Source: Rhizobium sp. 18055 (lineage in GTDB: Bacteria; Pseudomonadota; Alphaproteobacteria; Rhizobiales; Rhizobiaceae). From it: a DNA stretch of 64,000 nucleotides. This document shows positions 47,885 through 55,828 of this stretch, piece by piece. The stretch's first letter is position 1. Every line of letters starts with the position of its first letter. The position numbers and the translations under genes were made by a program. The DNA is taken from contig NZ_CACSKD010000005.1 of NCBI RefSeq assembly GCF_902706285.1, positions 248,001 to 312,000 on the forward strand, written 5' to 3'. The notes beneath the pieces are model-generated. The model worked only from the letters and a program-made list of their open reading frames with translations. It searched no databases and was not told the DNA's origin.

Positions 47885-48943
47885 ATGGAGACGTCCGAGA
47901 TCATCCTTTCCGGCGATACGGCGGGTATCGAGTGGCGGTTGCCGGTGCTGCGCTTCAAGGGCAGCGATCCGAAGGTGCCGAAGGTCTATATCCAGGCGGC
48001 GCTGCATGCCAACGAGCTGCCGGGCACTGCGCTCATTCATTTTCTCTGCGAGATGCTGCGCGAGGCCGAGAAGGCCGGCCAGATCCTGGGTGATATCACC
48101 ATCGTGCCGCATGCCAACCCGATCGGCGCGGCGCAATCGCATTTCGGCGAGCTGCAGGGCCGCTTCGATCTCGGCACCCGCACCAATTTCAACCGCGATT
48201 TCCCGCTGATCTCGGTCAGGGAGCGCGACGGGCTGGTCGAGAACCTCGACCAATACGGCGTGGTCGACAGGCTGAAGCGGCAGCTGATGCATATGGCGCT
48301 CGGCTGCGATCTGGTGATCGACCTGCATTGCGACGATGAATCGCTGCAATATGCCTATATCGACGATGCCTTCTGGCCGGAGGCGGCCGATCTGGCATCG
48401 GCGCTCGACATGGAAGCGGTGCTGTTGTCTGACGGCGAAAGCTCGGCCTTCGAGGAAGCGGTCGGCTATGCCTGGAAGCATGAAGTGGCAGGCGATAAGA
48501 AGGCGCTGCTGCCCGGCAAGCTGTCGGTGACCGTCGAGCTGCGTGGCGGCCGCGACGTCTATCCCGAGATGGCGAAGAAGGATGCGGCGGGGCTGTTCAA
48601 GTTCCTCGCCAGCCGCGGCGCGATCGAGACAGCCGTGGCGCTCGGCCCGTTCACGGGACCTGCGGTGCCGCTCGACAATATCGAGATGATCCGGGCGCCC
48701 GAAGCCGGCACGGTGCTATTCCATCGCAATATCGGCGAGAAGGTCGGCGAAGGCGAATTGCTGGCGACGATCATCACCCGCCCGGGCATGGCTGACGGCA
48801 CCGTCGAGGTGCGCGCCCCGCAGGCAGGCCTGATCGTTACCCGCAGCTCGGAGCGGCTGGTGCGCCGGCGTGCCGACCTGATGAAGATTGCCTGCGCGAG
48901 CGCGAGCAAGGCGGCGCGCAAGCCCGGAGCCCTCGAGAACTGA
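47885..48943 (+). CDS. Succinylglutamate desuccinylase/aspartoacylase family protein
   Basis: A 352-residue zinc-dependent amidohydrolase-like protein of the AstE/AspA (M14-related) family. Zinc ligands are in ALHANELPG (HxxE) and DLHCDDE (H). The C-terminal third (IGEKVGEGELLATI) resembles a lipoyl/biotinyl hammerhead, typical of this subfamily. GGAGA precedes the ATG. Substrate unknown; likely an N-acyl amino acid. It heads a tight run with the ArsC-like gene and ybaK. Confidence 0.88.
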   Translation: METSEIILSGDTAGIEWRLPVLRFKGSDPKVPKVYIQAALHANELPGTALIHFLCEMLREAEKAGQILGDITIVPHANPIGAAQSHFGELQGRFDLGTRTNFNRDFPLISVRERDGLVENLDQYGVVDRLKRQLMHMALGCDLVIDLHCDDESLQYAYIDDAFWPEAADLASALDMEAVLLSDGESSAFEEAVGYAWKHEVAGDKKALLPGKLSVTVELRGGRDVYPEMAKKDAAGLFKFLASRGAIETAVALGPFTGPAVPLDNIEMIRAPEAGTVLFHRNIGEKVGEGELLATIITRPGMADGTVEVRAPQAGLIVTRSSERLVRRRADLMKIACASASKAARKPGALEN

Positions 48944-48956
48944 GTGGGAGAACTGA

Positions 48957-49307
48957 ATGACCGTCACCGTCTATGGCATCAAGAACTGCGACACGATGAA
49001 GAAGGCGCGCAACTGGCTCGAAGAGCACGACGTCGCCTACGCCTTTCACGACTACAAGGCCTCAGGCATCGACCGGGCGCATCTGGAGGCGTGGACCAGG
49101 GAAGCGGGCTGGGAGACGGTGCTGAACCGCGCCGGCACCACCTTCCGCAAGCTGCCGGATGATGCCCGCGCCGACCTCGACGCCGAGAAGGCGATCGCGC
49201 TGATGCTGGAGCAGCCGTCGATGATCAAGCGTCCGGTGGTCGAGGCCGACGGCAAGCTGCTGGTCGGTTTCAAGCCCGAGATTTACGGCAGTGTCTTCAA
49301 GGGCTGA
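48957..49307 (+). CDS. ArsC/Spx-family thioredoxin-fold protein
   Basis: A 116-residue protein of the ArsC-like family (YffB type): VYGIKNCDTMKKARNWLEE has one catalytic-type Cys (C10), and RPVVEADGKLLVGFKPEIY ends the domain. Only one Cys is at the active site, so classical arsenate reduction is doubtful. Cotranscribed with flanking genes (13- and 4-nt gaps). Confidence 0.9.
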   Translation: MTVTVYGIKNCDTMKKARNWLEEHDVAYAFHDYKASGIDRAHLEAWTREAGWETVLNRAGTTFRKLPDDARADLDAEKAIALMLEQPSMIKRPVVEADGKLLVGFKPEIYGSVFKG

Positions 49308-49311
49308 TCCG

Positions 49312-49785
49312 ATGTCGAAGACCACGCGCGCCACGCAGATCCTCTCCAAGGCCGGTGTCGATTTCACCGTCCATACCTATGATTACGACCCGAATGCCGA
49401 GCGCATCGGGCTGCAGGCGGCCGAGGCGATCGGCGAGGCGCCGCACCGGGTGCTGAAGACGCTGATGGCCGAGGTGGACGGCAAGCCGGTCTGCGTCGTC
49501 GTGCCGTCCGACCACGAAGTGAGCATGAAGAAGCTGGCCAGCGCCTTCGGCGGCAAGTCGGCGTATATGATGAAGCCTGCCGATGCGGAGCGGCTGACCG
49601 GCTACCATGTCGGCGGCATCAGCCCGTTCGGCCAGAAGAAGCTGGTGCCCACGGCGATCGAGGAAGCCGCGCTCAGCGAGCCGCTGGTCTACATGAACGG
49701 CGGCCAGCGCGGGCTGCAGGTGCGGCTCGATCCGAAGGATGCGCTTGAGGTGCTGAAGGCGACGGCGGCACCGCTGGTCGCCTGA
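49312..49785 (+). CDS. ybaK: Cys-tRNA(Pro) deacylase (YbaK/EbsC)
   Basis: A 157-residue editing protein of the YbaK family that hydrolyses misacylated Cys-tRNA(Pro) (and others). The motif VCVVVPSDHEVSMKKLASAFGGKSAYM and YHVGGISPFGQKK mark the tRNA-binding core. ATG 49312 follows the ArsC-like stop by 4 nt. Confidence 0.92.
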   Translation: MSKTTRATQILSKAGVDFTVHTYDYDPNAERIGLQAAEAIGEAPHRVLKTLMAEVDGKPVCVVVPSDHEVSMKKLASAFGGKSAYMMKPADAERLTGYHVGGISPFGQKKLVPTAIEEAALSEPLVYMNGGQRGLQVRLDPKDALEVLKATAAPLVA

Positions 49786-49967
49786 TCAGGCGGCCGGTCC
49801 AGGATTTTGCGTCAACCTTTCCACCTCATCCCTTCCTGCCCCTCCCCGATAGCGCCTTGAGCATTTGACTATGCGGCAGGAGAGATTGGCAAGGGTGAAG
49901 CTTCAATTTCGCCGCAAACGGGTCTAAGTCTGGCGCCCTGTCCGTTCGTTTCAGAAGGTGATCGATC

Positions 49968-51221
49968 ATGAACTACATGCCGCAGGGCGAAAACGCCGTG
50001 GACCCCATCAAGCTCGACAAGCTGGCCGAGGTCGCCATCAAGGTCGGGCTGCAGCTGCAGAGCGGCCAGGATCTGGTGATCACCGCCCCCGTCGTCGCCC
50101 TGCCCTTGGTGCGGCAGATCACCAAGCATGCCTATATGGCCGGTGCCGGGATTGTCAGCGCGTTTTATTCCGACGAGGAATCGACGCTGGCACGCTATCA
50201 ATATGCCAACGACCAGAGTTTCGACCGCGCCTCCGGCTGGCTCTACGAGGGCATGGCCAAGGCCTACGAGAATGGCGCCGCGCGGCTTGCCGTGGCCGGC
50301 GACAATCCGATGATGCTGTCCGAGCAGGACCCGTCGAAGGTCAGCCGCGCCAACCGGGCGATGTCGGCCGCCTACAAGCCGGCGCTGGAGAAGATCTCCA
50401 ATTTCGACATCAACTGGAACATCGTCTCCTACCCGAACCCGGCCTGGGCGAAGCTGGTATTCCCCGGCGATCCCGAGCCGATTGCGGTTGCGCGGCTGGC
50501 CAAGGCGATCTTTGCCGCCTCGCGCGTCGATGTGGAAGACCCGATCGCCGCCTGGGCCGAGCACAATGCCAACCTCGCCAAGCGCTCCGGCTGGCTGAAC
50601 GGCCAGCGCTTCTCGGCGCTGCATTTCAAGGGGCCGGGCACCGATCTCAGGGTTGGGCTTGCCGATGGCCACGAATGGCATGGCGGCGCCTCGACCGCCA
50701 AGAACGGCGTCACCTGCAACCCAAACATTCCGACCGAGGAGGTGTTCACCACGCCGCATGCGCTGCGCGTCGATGGCCATGTGTCGAGCACCAAGCCGCT
50801 GTCGCACCAAGGCACGCTGATCGACAATATCCAGGTGCGCTTCGAGGCGGGCCGGATCGTCGAGGCAAAGGCCTCGCGCGGCGAAGAGGTGCTGAACAAG
50901 GTGCTGGATACCGACGAAGGGGCGCGCCGGCTCGGCGAAGTGGCGCTGGTGCCGCATTCCTCGCCGATCTCGGCCAGCGGCATCCTGTTCTACAACACGC
51001 TGTTCGACGAAAATGCCTCCTGCCATATCGCGCTCGGCCAGTGCTATTCGAAGTGCTTCCTCGATGGCGCCAAGCTCAGCCAGGAACAGATCAAGGCGCA
51101 GGGCGGCAATTCCAGCCTGATCCATATCGACTGGATGATCGGCTCCAACAAGGTCGATATCGACGGCATCAAGCCCGATGGGTCGACGGTTGCGGTGATG
51201 CGTCAGGGCGAGTGGGCCTGA
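49968..51221 (+). CDS. M29-family metal-dependent aminopeptidase
   Basis: A 417-residue AmpS/AmpII-type aminopeptidase. Metal ligands appear in FTTPHALRVDG, the PTEEVFTTPH segment (Glu, His) and SSLIHIDWMIGS (His, Asp). It removes N-terminal residues from peptides in the cytoplasm. ATG 49968. Its 3' 53 nt overlap the convergent EamA transporter gene. Confidence 0.93.
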   Translation: MNYMPQGENAVDPIKLDKLAEVAIKVGLQLQSGQDLVITAPVVALPLVRQITKHAYMAGAGIVSAFYSDEESTLARYQYANDQSFDRASGWLYEGMAKAYENGAARLAVAGDNPMMLSEQDPSKVSRANRAMSAAYKPALEKISNFDINWNIVSYPNPAWAKLVFPGDPEPIAVARLAKAIFAASRVDVEDPIAAWAEHNANLAKRSGWLNGQRFSALHFKGPGTDLRVGLADGHEWHGGASTAKNGVTCNPNIPTEEVFTTPHALRVDGHVSSTKPLSHQGTLIDNIQVRFEAGRIVEAKASRGEEVLNKVLDTDEGARRLGEVALVPHSSPISASGILFYNTLFDENASCHIALGQCYSKCFLDGAKLSQEQIKAQGGNSSLIHIDWMIGSNKVDIDGIKPDGSTVAVMRQGEWA

Positions 51222-52095
51222 TAGCCGTTGTGGCGGGTGGCATCGCCACCCGCTGACTGAACCAGACGCTCGCGAGCACCATTGCGAAACCGCACAACTG
51301 CGCGGGCGTCAGGCTCTGGCCGAGCGCCAGCCAGCCAAGCAGCGTGGCAACGACCGGGCTGAGGAAGCCAAGAGACGAGGCCGCCGATGGCTCGATGCGG
51401 GCAAGGCCGCGGAACCAGAGCATGTAGGTCAGAGCGGCGCCGATCAGGCCGAGATAGGCGATGCCGAGCACATTGGCGATGGTCGGTACCGGCAGTGCCG
51501 GTTCCAGCAGCAGCGCTATCGGCAACAGCAGCAGGCCGCCCGCCGTCAGCTGCCAGGCGGTGAAGGTGAGGCTGGAGACCGGGGGCGTCCAGCGGCGCGA
51601 CAGCACCGTGCCGAAGGCCATCGAGACGGCGCCGGCGAGACCGGCGGCGATGCCGACAGGATCAAGTGCGGCACTCGGCGACAGTACCAGAAGTGCGACC
51701 CCGGCCATGCCGATGGCGCCTGCCCCGACAGCCAGGGCGCGGATCGGTCTCCCCAGTACGACGCGCGACAGCACGATGACGATCAGCGGCTGGATGGCGC
51801 CGACGGTGGCGGCGACGCCGCCCGGCAGGCGATAGGCGGAGACGAACAACATCGCCCAGAAAAACGAGAAATTCAGCGCCCCGAGCACGAAGGCGCGAAA
51901 CCACCAGATGCCCTCCGGCAGCTTGCGGACGATCGCCAACAACAGCAGACCGGCCGGCAGCGCCCGCAGCAGGGCGACGGTCAGCGGATAGCCGTGCGGC
52001 AGGAAAGCAGTGGTGACGAAATAGGTGCTGCCCCAGACGGCCGGGGCAAGTGCTGTGATCAGCACATCGGTGATGTGGCTCGGATTCTTGTTCAT
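51169..52095 (-). CDS. EamA-family transporter, paired with MarR
   Basis: A 308-residue ten-helix DMT-superfamily permease with two EamA repeats (ALAPAVWGSTYFVTT near residue 15, SAASSLGFLSPVVATLLGWL near 240). It is divergent from a MarR gene, and one of two palindromic operators lies 7 nt before its start codon. That is a classic regulated efflux pump arrangement; the ligand is unknown. C-terminal tail is Pro/Ala/Thr-rich. Confidence 0.92.
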   Translation of the reverse strand: MNKNPSHITDVLITALAPAVWGSTYFVTTAFLPHGYPLTVALLRALPAGLLLLAIVRKLPEGIWWFRAFVLGALNFSFFWAMLFVSAYRLPGGVAATVGAIQPLIVIVLSRVVLGRPIRALAVGAGAIGMAGVALLVLSPSAALDPVGIAAGLAGAVSMAFGTVLSRRWTPPVSSLTFTAWQLTAGGLLLLPIALLLEPALPVPTIANVLGIAYLGLIGAALTYMLWFRGLARIEPSAASSLGFLSPVVATLLGWLALGQSLTPAQLCGFAMVLASVWFSQRVAMPPATTAIRPTRPDASPQPSTHRA

Positions 52096-52101
52096 CTGAA
52101 T

Positions 52102-52119
52102 TATCTCTACCTCAAGATA
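52102..52119. promoter_or_regulatory. MarR operator 1 (imperfect)
   Basis: TATCTCTACCTCAAGATA matches the second operator at 15 of 18 positions. It lies 7-24 nt before the transporter ATG, where repressor binding would block its transcription start or ribosome access. Confidence 0.7.
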
Positions 52120-52138
52120 AACAAAACCTACACCTCTT

Positions 52139-52156
52139 TATCTTGACGTCAAGATA
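52139..52156. promoter_or_regulatory. MarR operator 2 (perfect palindrome)
   Basis: TATCTTGACGTCAAGATA is a perfect 18-bp palindrome 37 nt (centre to centre) from the first site, between the two divergent starts. The TATCTTGA half-site resembles known MarR-family operators. Confidence 0.85.
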
Positions 52157-52194
52157 GTTTTTGGGCAAACCTGACAATTCAGGAGAGAGTGCAC

Positions 52195-52677
52195 ATGGAT
52201 CGCGTCGATAGGATATTATCGCAATGGGCCAAGGAGCGGCCGGATCTCGACACCGAGGCGATGGGCCTTCTCGGCCGCATGGGGCGGCTGACGACGCATC
52301 TCGCCCGCGAGGTGGAGCAGGTGCTGCAGAGCCATGGCCTCTCCTCATCGGCCTTCGACGTGCTGGCGACGCTGCGGCGCTCCGGCCAGCCTTACCTTAT
52401 GTCGCCGGGTGATCTGCTCGAGATGACGATGGTGAGTTCGGGAACGATGACCAACCGGATCGACCAGCTGGAGAAATCGGGCTTCGTGGCGCGCGTGGTC
52501 AACCCGGAGGATCGCCGCAGCGTGCTGATCGCGCTGACGGAGAAGGGACTGGCCGTGATCGACGAGGCGGTCGGCGCCCATGTCGCCAATCAGAAGCGGC
52601 TGACGGCAACGCTCGACGAGGATGAGAAGACGGCGCTCGATGCGCTGCTGCGAAAGTTCCTCGCCGCATTCGAGTGA
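52195..52677 (+). CDS. MarR-family transcriptional regulator
   Basis: A 160-residue winged-helix regulator. The HTH covers about residues 50-100, including MVSSGTMTNRIDQLEKSGFVARVVNPEDRRS as recognition helix and wing. ATG 52195 has AGGAG 9 nt upstream. The paired divergent EamA gene and two operators make a self-controlled ligand-released repressor the expected mode. Confidence 0.94.
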   Translation: MDRVDRILSQWAKERPDLDTEAMGLLGRMGRLTTHLAREVEQVLQSHGLSSSAFDVLATLRRSGQPYLMSPGDLLEMTMVSSGTMTNRIDQLEKSGFVARVVNPEDRRSVLIALTEKGLAVIDEAVGAHVANQKRLTATLDEDEKTALDALLRKFLAAFE

Positions 52678-52709
52678 TCACGGCCGGAGCCGCTCCAGCC
52701 GCATCGAGG

Positions 52710-53048
52710 TCAGCGGTAATAGATGACGTGGCCGCCGTTGAGCGCGGTCTGCACTTCGACGACATTGTGAAGTGCGATGCCGCGATCGGCGATCGCCTGC
52801 ATCAGATGCCGGTCGCCGCGGACCTTGGACTGTGCGGCGCGGATGGTCGAGGCCATCGGGTACATCACCGACAGCGGCAGCTGCTGGTCGCGCCGCGACC
52901 AATGGGTGATGCGGATCGCCGTGACGCCGTCATTGTAGGCCTTGCCGAAAATAACCTCCGACAGCCGCGACTGTTCGGCGAGCACCGGGGCGGACGACAC
53001 GCCGACCATCATCCCGATGGACACAAGGGTAAGCGACAGTCTCTTCAT
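52710..53048 (-). CDS. Exported hypothetical protein, unknown
   Basis: A 112-residue protein with a clear signal peptide (MKRLSLTLVSIGMMVGVSSA, cleaved around APVLAEQ) and a mature domain of ~88 residues with VEVQTALNGGHVIYYR at its end. GGAGAG precedes ATG 53048. I do not recognise a family. Convergent with the MarR gene and preceding xseA on the minus strand. Monocistronic as far as visible. Confidence 0.7.
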   Translation of the reverse strand: MKRLSLTLVSIGMMVGVSSAPVLAEQSRLSEVIFGKAYNDGVTAIRITHWSRRDQQLPLSVMYPMASTIRAAQSKVRGDRHLMQAIADRGIALHNVVEVQTALNGGHVIYYR

Positions 53049-53150
53049 TGCATTCTCTCCAAAAGCACGGCTTGCGCCGCCTCGTACAGGCCGATGACGG
53101 CCCGAAAACCCGGGCCTCGCCGCTGCGTCTATCGGTCTAGATAGCGTGTC

Positions 53151-53178
53151 GAAGTGCGTTTTTAAACAGGCACTTCGG
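53151..53178. terminator. Hairpin after xseA
   Basis: CGAAGTGC (53151-53158) and GCACTTCG (53171-53178) form a perfect 8-bp stem with an A/T-rich loop, 18 nt past the xseA stop on the minus strand. No U-tract follows, so terminator activity is uncertain. Confidence 0.4.
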
Positions 53179-53195
53179 AGGCCCCCGATCACACT

Positions 53196-54797
53196 TCAGA
53201 ACAGACTGCCCTGCTTGGGTGGCGCGCCGGGCTCGGCAGGCTTTACGCCCCGCTTTTTCGCACCGGCCGGCGGCTCGCCGCCCTCGGTGGTGATAGCGCC
53301 GATGCGGCCGTCGGAGAACTCGATCGAGATGCCTGATCCCGAAGACACCATCGCCGCCGCCGAGACCGGGCGGTCGTCCTCGTCGCGGATGACGGCATAG
53401 CCGCGCTTCAGCACGTTCTTGTAGGACAGCGATTGCAGGATGCGTTCCTGGGCCAGGAGATCGCCGCGGGCCCGTGTCAGCTGGTGGCGGACGGCGGTGT
53501 CGGCGTTGCGCGACAGGTTGGCGAGGCGCTCGCGCATGCGGGCGGTCTGGGTTTTCAGCCGCGATGGCAGCGAGGCGAAGACGGCGTCGGCGCGGCCGAC
53601 GCGCGATTTCGAGCGATCGATCAACCGCTCGACGGTGCGCTCGGCCCGGGTCATCCGCTCGGCCAGCATCTGGCGGCGTTCGGCGATGCGGTTCGACAGC
53701 ATGTCGGGGCGCAGATGCGCTGCGGTCCTTTCGAAGCTGCGGCGCTTGTTGAGGGTGTTGAGCTCGAGCCCGCGGCCAAGGCCGGACGCAGCCTCGTCGA
53801 AGCGGCGGCGCGGCAGCGCCAGCAGCTGGTCGAGCGAGGGCAGCGCGCGCATCAGCGCGCGCACCGATTGCCGGCGATAGTCCATCTGCCTGAGCGTGCT
53901 GCCCTGCAGGCGGGCGCCCAGCGTCGAAAGCTGCGCTTCCAGCTCCGCCTTCACCGGCACGGCCATTTCGGCAGCGCCTGTGGGGGTCGGGGCGCGGACG
54001 TCGGCGGCATAATCGATCAGCGTCCAGTCTGTCTCGTGGCCGACGGCGGAGATCAGCGGTATGCGGCTTTCGGCGGCGGCGCGCACGACGATCTCGTCGT
54101 TGAAGCTCCAGAGATCCTCGAGACTGCCGCCGCCGCGGGCGACGATCAGCACGTCGGGGCGCGGCATTGCGCCATTGGGCGCGCCGGCAGGCTCGAAGGC
54201 GTTGAAGCCGCGGATGGCGTTGGCCACCTCTTCGCCGGAGCCCTCGCCCTGCACCTTGACCGGCCAGACGATGACGTGAACGGGAAATCGATCGGCGATG
54301 CGGTGGAGAATGTCGCGGATGACGGCGCCGGTCGGAGAGGTCACGACGCCGATCACCTTCGGCATGAAGGGCAGCGGCCGCTTGCGGGCGGGATCGAACA
54401 GGCCTTCGGCGCCGAGCTTGCGCTTGCGCTCCTCGATCAGCGCCATCAGCGCGCCGGCGCCGGCGGGCTCCAGCGTTTCGATGACGATCTGGTATTTCGA
54501 CGAGCCGGGGAACGTCGTCACCTTGCCTGTCGCGATCACCTCCATGCCCTCTTCCGGGCGGAACTTCAGCTTCGAAAACGTGCCCTTCCAGATCACCGCA
54601 TCGATGCGGGAGCGGTCGTCCTTCAGCGAGAAATAGGCATGACCGGACGAGTGCGGCCCGCGATAGCCGGAAATCTCGCCGCGCACCCTGACCTGATCGA
54701 ACGCCGTCTCGACGGTCCGCTTGATCGAACCGGAGAGCTCGGACACCGAATATTCGGTGAGATTGCTTTGCGAATCATTGTCGAAGATGCTGCTCAT
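53196..54797 (-). CDS. xseA: Exodeoxyribonuclease VII large subunit
   Basis: A 533-residue large subunit of ExoVII, a ssDNA exonuclease in mismatch repair and recombination. The N-terminal OB-fold ([30 protein letters not shown]) is followed by the catalytic core with [17 protein letters not shown] and [23 protein letters not shown], then a long coiled-coil (residues ~290-460). The C-terminal 60 residues are Gly/Pro/Lys-rich. The small subunit xseB is not adjacent. Confidence 0.96.
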   Translation of the reverse strand: MSSIFDNDSQSNLTEYSVSELSGSIKRTVETAFDQVRVRGEISGYRGPHSSGHAYFSLKDDRSRIDAVIWKGTFSKLKFRPEEGMEVIATGKVTTFPGSSKYQIVIETLEPAGAGALMALIEERKRKLGAEGLFDPARKRPLPFMPKVIGVVTSPTGAVIRDILHRIADRFPVHVIVWPVKVQGEGSGEEVANAIRGFNAFEPAGAPNGAMPRPDVLIVARGGGSLEDLWSFNDEIVVRAAAESRIPLISAVGHETDWTLIDYAADVRAPTPTGAAEMAVPVKAELEAQLSTLGARLQGSTLRQMDYRRQSVRALMRALPSLDQLLALPRRRFDEAASGLGRGLELNTLNKRRSFERTAAHLRPDMLSNRIAERRQMLAERMTRAERTVERLIDRSKSRVGRADAVFASLPSRLKTQTARMRERLANLSRNADTAVRHQLTRARGDLLAQERILQSLSYKNVLKRGYAVIRDEDDRPVSAAAMVSSGSGISIEFSDGRIGAITTEGGEPPAGAKKRGVKPAEPGAPPKQGSLF

Positions 54798-54993
54798 GGC
54801 ACAATTCTAGCCGAAGACGAGGGCAAGTGCAGCCCTGTGGGTGGGGAGGAACATGGCTTGAGAATATTGACTAAGCCTATGCTTTACGCATTGAAGCGAC
54901 GGCGTTATTTTGCGAGGCTCAGGGATAGTTTCGAGATCGTCAGTTCGATCGTAATATCTTCGGGCGCAATCAATTTCAGCAGAAAGTCATCGA

Positions 54994-55365
54994 ATGGACG
55001 CCGATGCGCTTGAGCAGATACTGAATGAATTGAAAGAGCGCGAACCGATCTTTCATCGTCGGCAGTTTGGTACAGATTGCGTAGCGCTGGAGCAGATGAC
55101 CTGCGAGGATTTCTGGGAGATCGGGGCCAGTGGGCAGATCTACACACGAGAATTCGTCATTGCCAGCCTACTCGAACGCTACAATGCGCCCGAGCCACAT
55201 GAGTGGCCGTGCCGGAACTTCTCGATCCAATGCCTGGCAGAGTCACTTTTCCTGGTTTCCTACACACTGAGTGAGCCCAATCGTACGACGCGCCGGGTCA
55301 CGCTTTGGCGACGCGAACGCGGCAGCTGGCGAATTGCGTTTCATCAAGGAACGATTGTTGGCTAA
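54994..55365 (+). CDS. DUF4440-type NTF2-like protein
   Basis: A 123-residue single-domain protein of the SnoaL/DUF4440 fold (ALEQILNELKEREPIFHRRQF ... VTLWRRERGSWRIAFHQGT). No ribosome site is obvious before ATG 54994. Function is unknown. The surrounding DNA from 54800 to 55560 is slightly AT-richer than neighbouring genes. Confidence 0.72.
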   Translation: MDADALEQILNELKEREPIFHRRQFGTDCVALEQMTCEDFWEIGASGQIYTREFVIASLLERYNAPEPHEWPCRNFSIQCLAESLFLVSYTLSEPNRTTRRVTLWRRERGSWRIAFHQGTIVG

Positions 55366-55561
55366 AGGACCATCGCTCGGATATCAGCAGCGGCGTGTGG
55401 GGACATGTTAATTTCGCCAAAGCGGTACATGCATCCATAACTACACATATTTTTCAACATCTTAACTGAGTAATTCGCGCACGCAATAGCAACATACCTC
55501 CGTCAATTTTCCCCGTTTCCCCATTCAACGCGATCATGTCGGGACAACCCAAGGAGTTCCC

Positions 55562-55825
55562 ATGTCCGATCGTTTTGCCTCGCACGCCCCTTCCCTCACC
55601 GGTCCCGCCAGTTCCGGCTTTGCCATTGTCCCCGACGATACGCTGCTGCTGCCGGAAACCACGCGGGCGCTGTTTGTCGGCAGTGGTGGCAGCCTCGCCG
55701 TGGAGATGGTCTCCGGCGTGGCGCTGACGTTCGAGGCGGTGGCCGATGGCGCGCTGTTGCCGGTGCGGGTATCGCGCGTGCTGGCGACCGGGACGACCGC
55801 CGCCGCTATCGTCGGACTGGTCTGA
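55562..55825 (+). CDS. Spike base protein-like (RCAP_Rcc01079 family), orphan
   Basis: An 87-residue protein with the pattern of the small spike-base family: SHAPSLTGPASSGFAIVPDDT ahead of TTRALFVGSGGSL, then LPVRVSRVLATGTTAAAIVGL at the C-terminus. In Rhodobacter capsulatus the related GhsA makes the base of gene-transfer-agent head spikes. AAGGAG precedes the ATG. No spike fibre gene, capsid or GTA gene is near, so it is an orphan here. The family match is from memory of the pattern. Confidence 0.6.
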   Translation: MSDRFASHAPSLTGPASSGFAIVPDDTLLLPETTRALFVGSGGSLAVEMVSGVALTFEAVADGALLPVRVSRVLATGTTAAAIVGLV

Positions 55826-55828
55826 CGG

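Noticed and set aside
48957-49307. Arsenate reductase
   Set aside because: Only the thioredoxin-like ArsC fold with one catalytic-type Cys; no ars genes nearby, so called ArsC/Spx-like only.
53433-55013. Long plus-strand frame over xseA
   Set aside because: Composition shadow; the minus strand is ExoVII large subunit.
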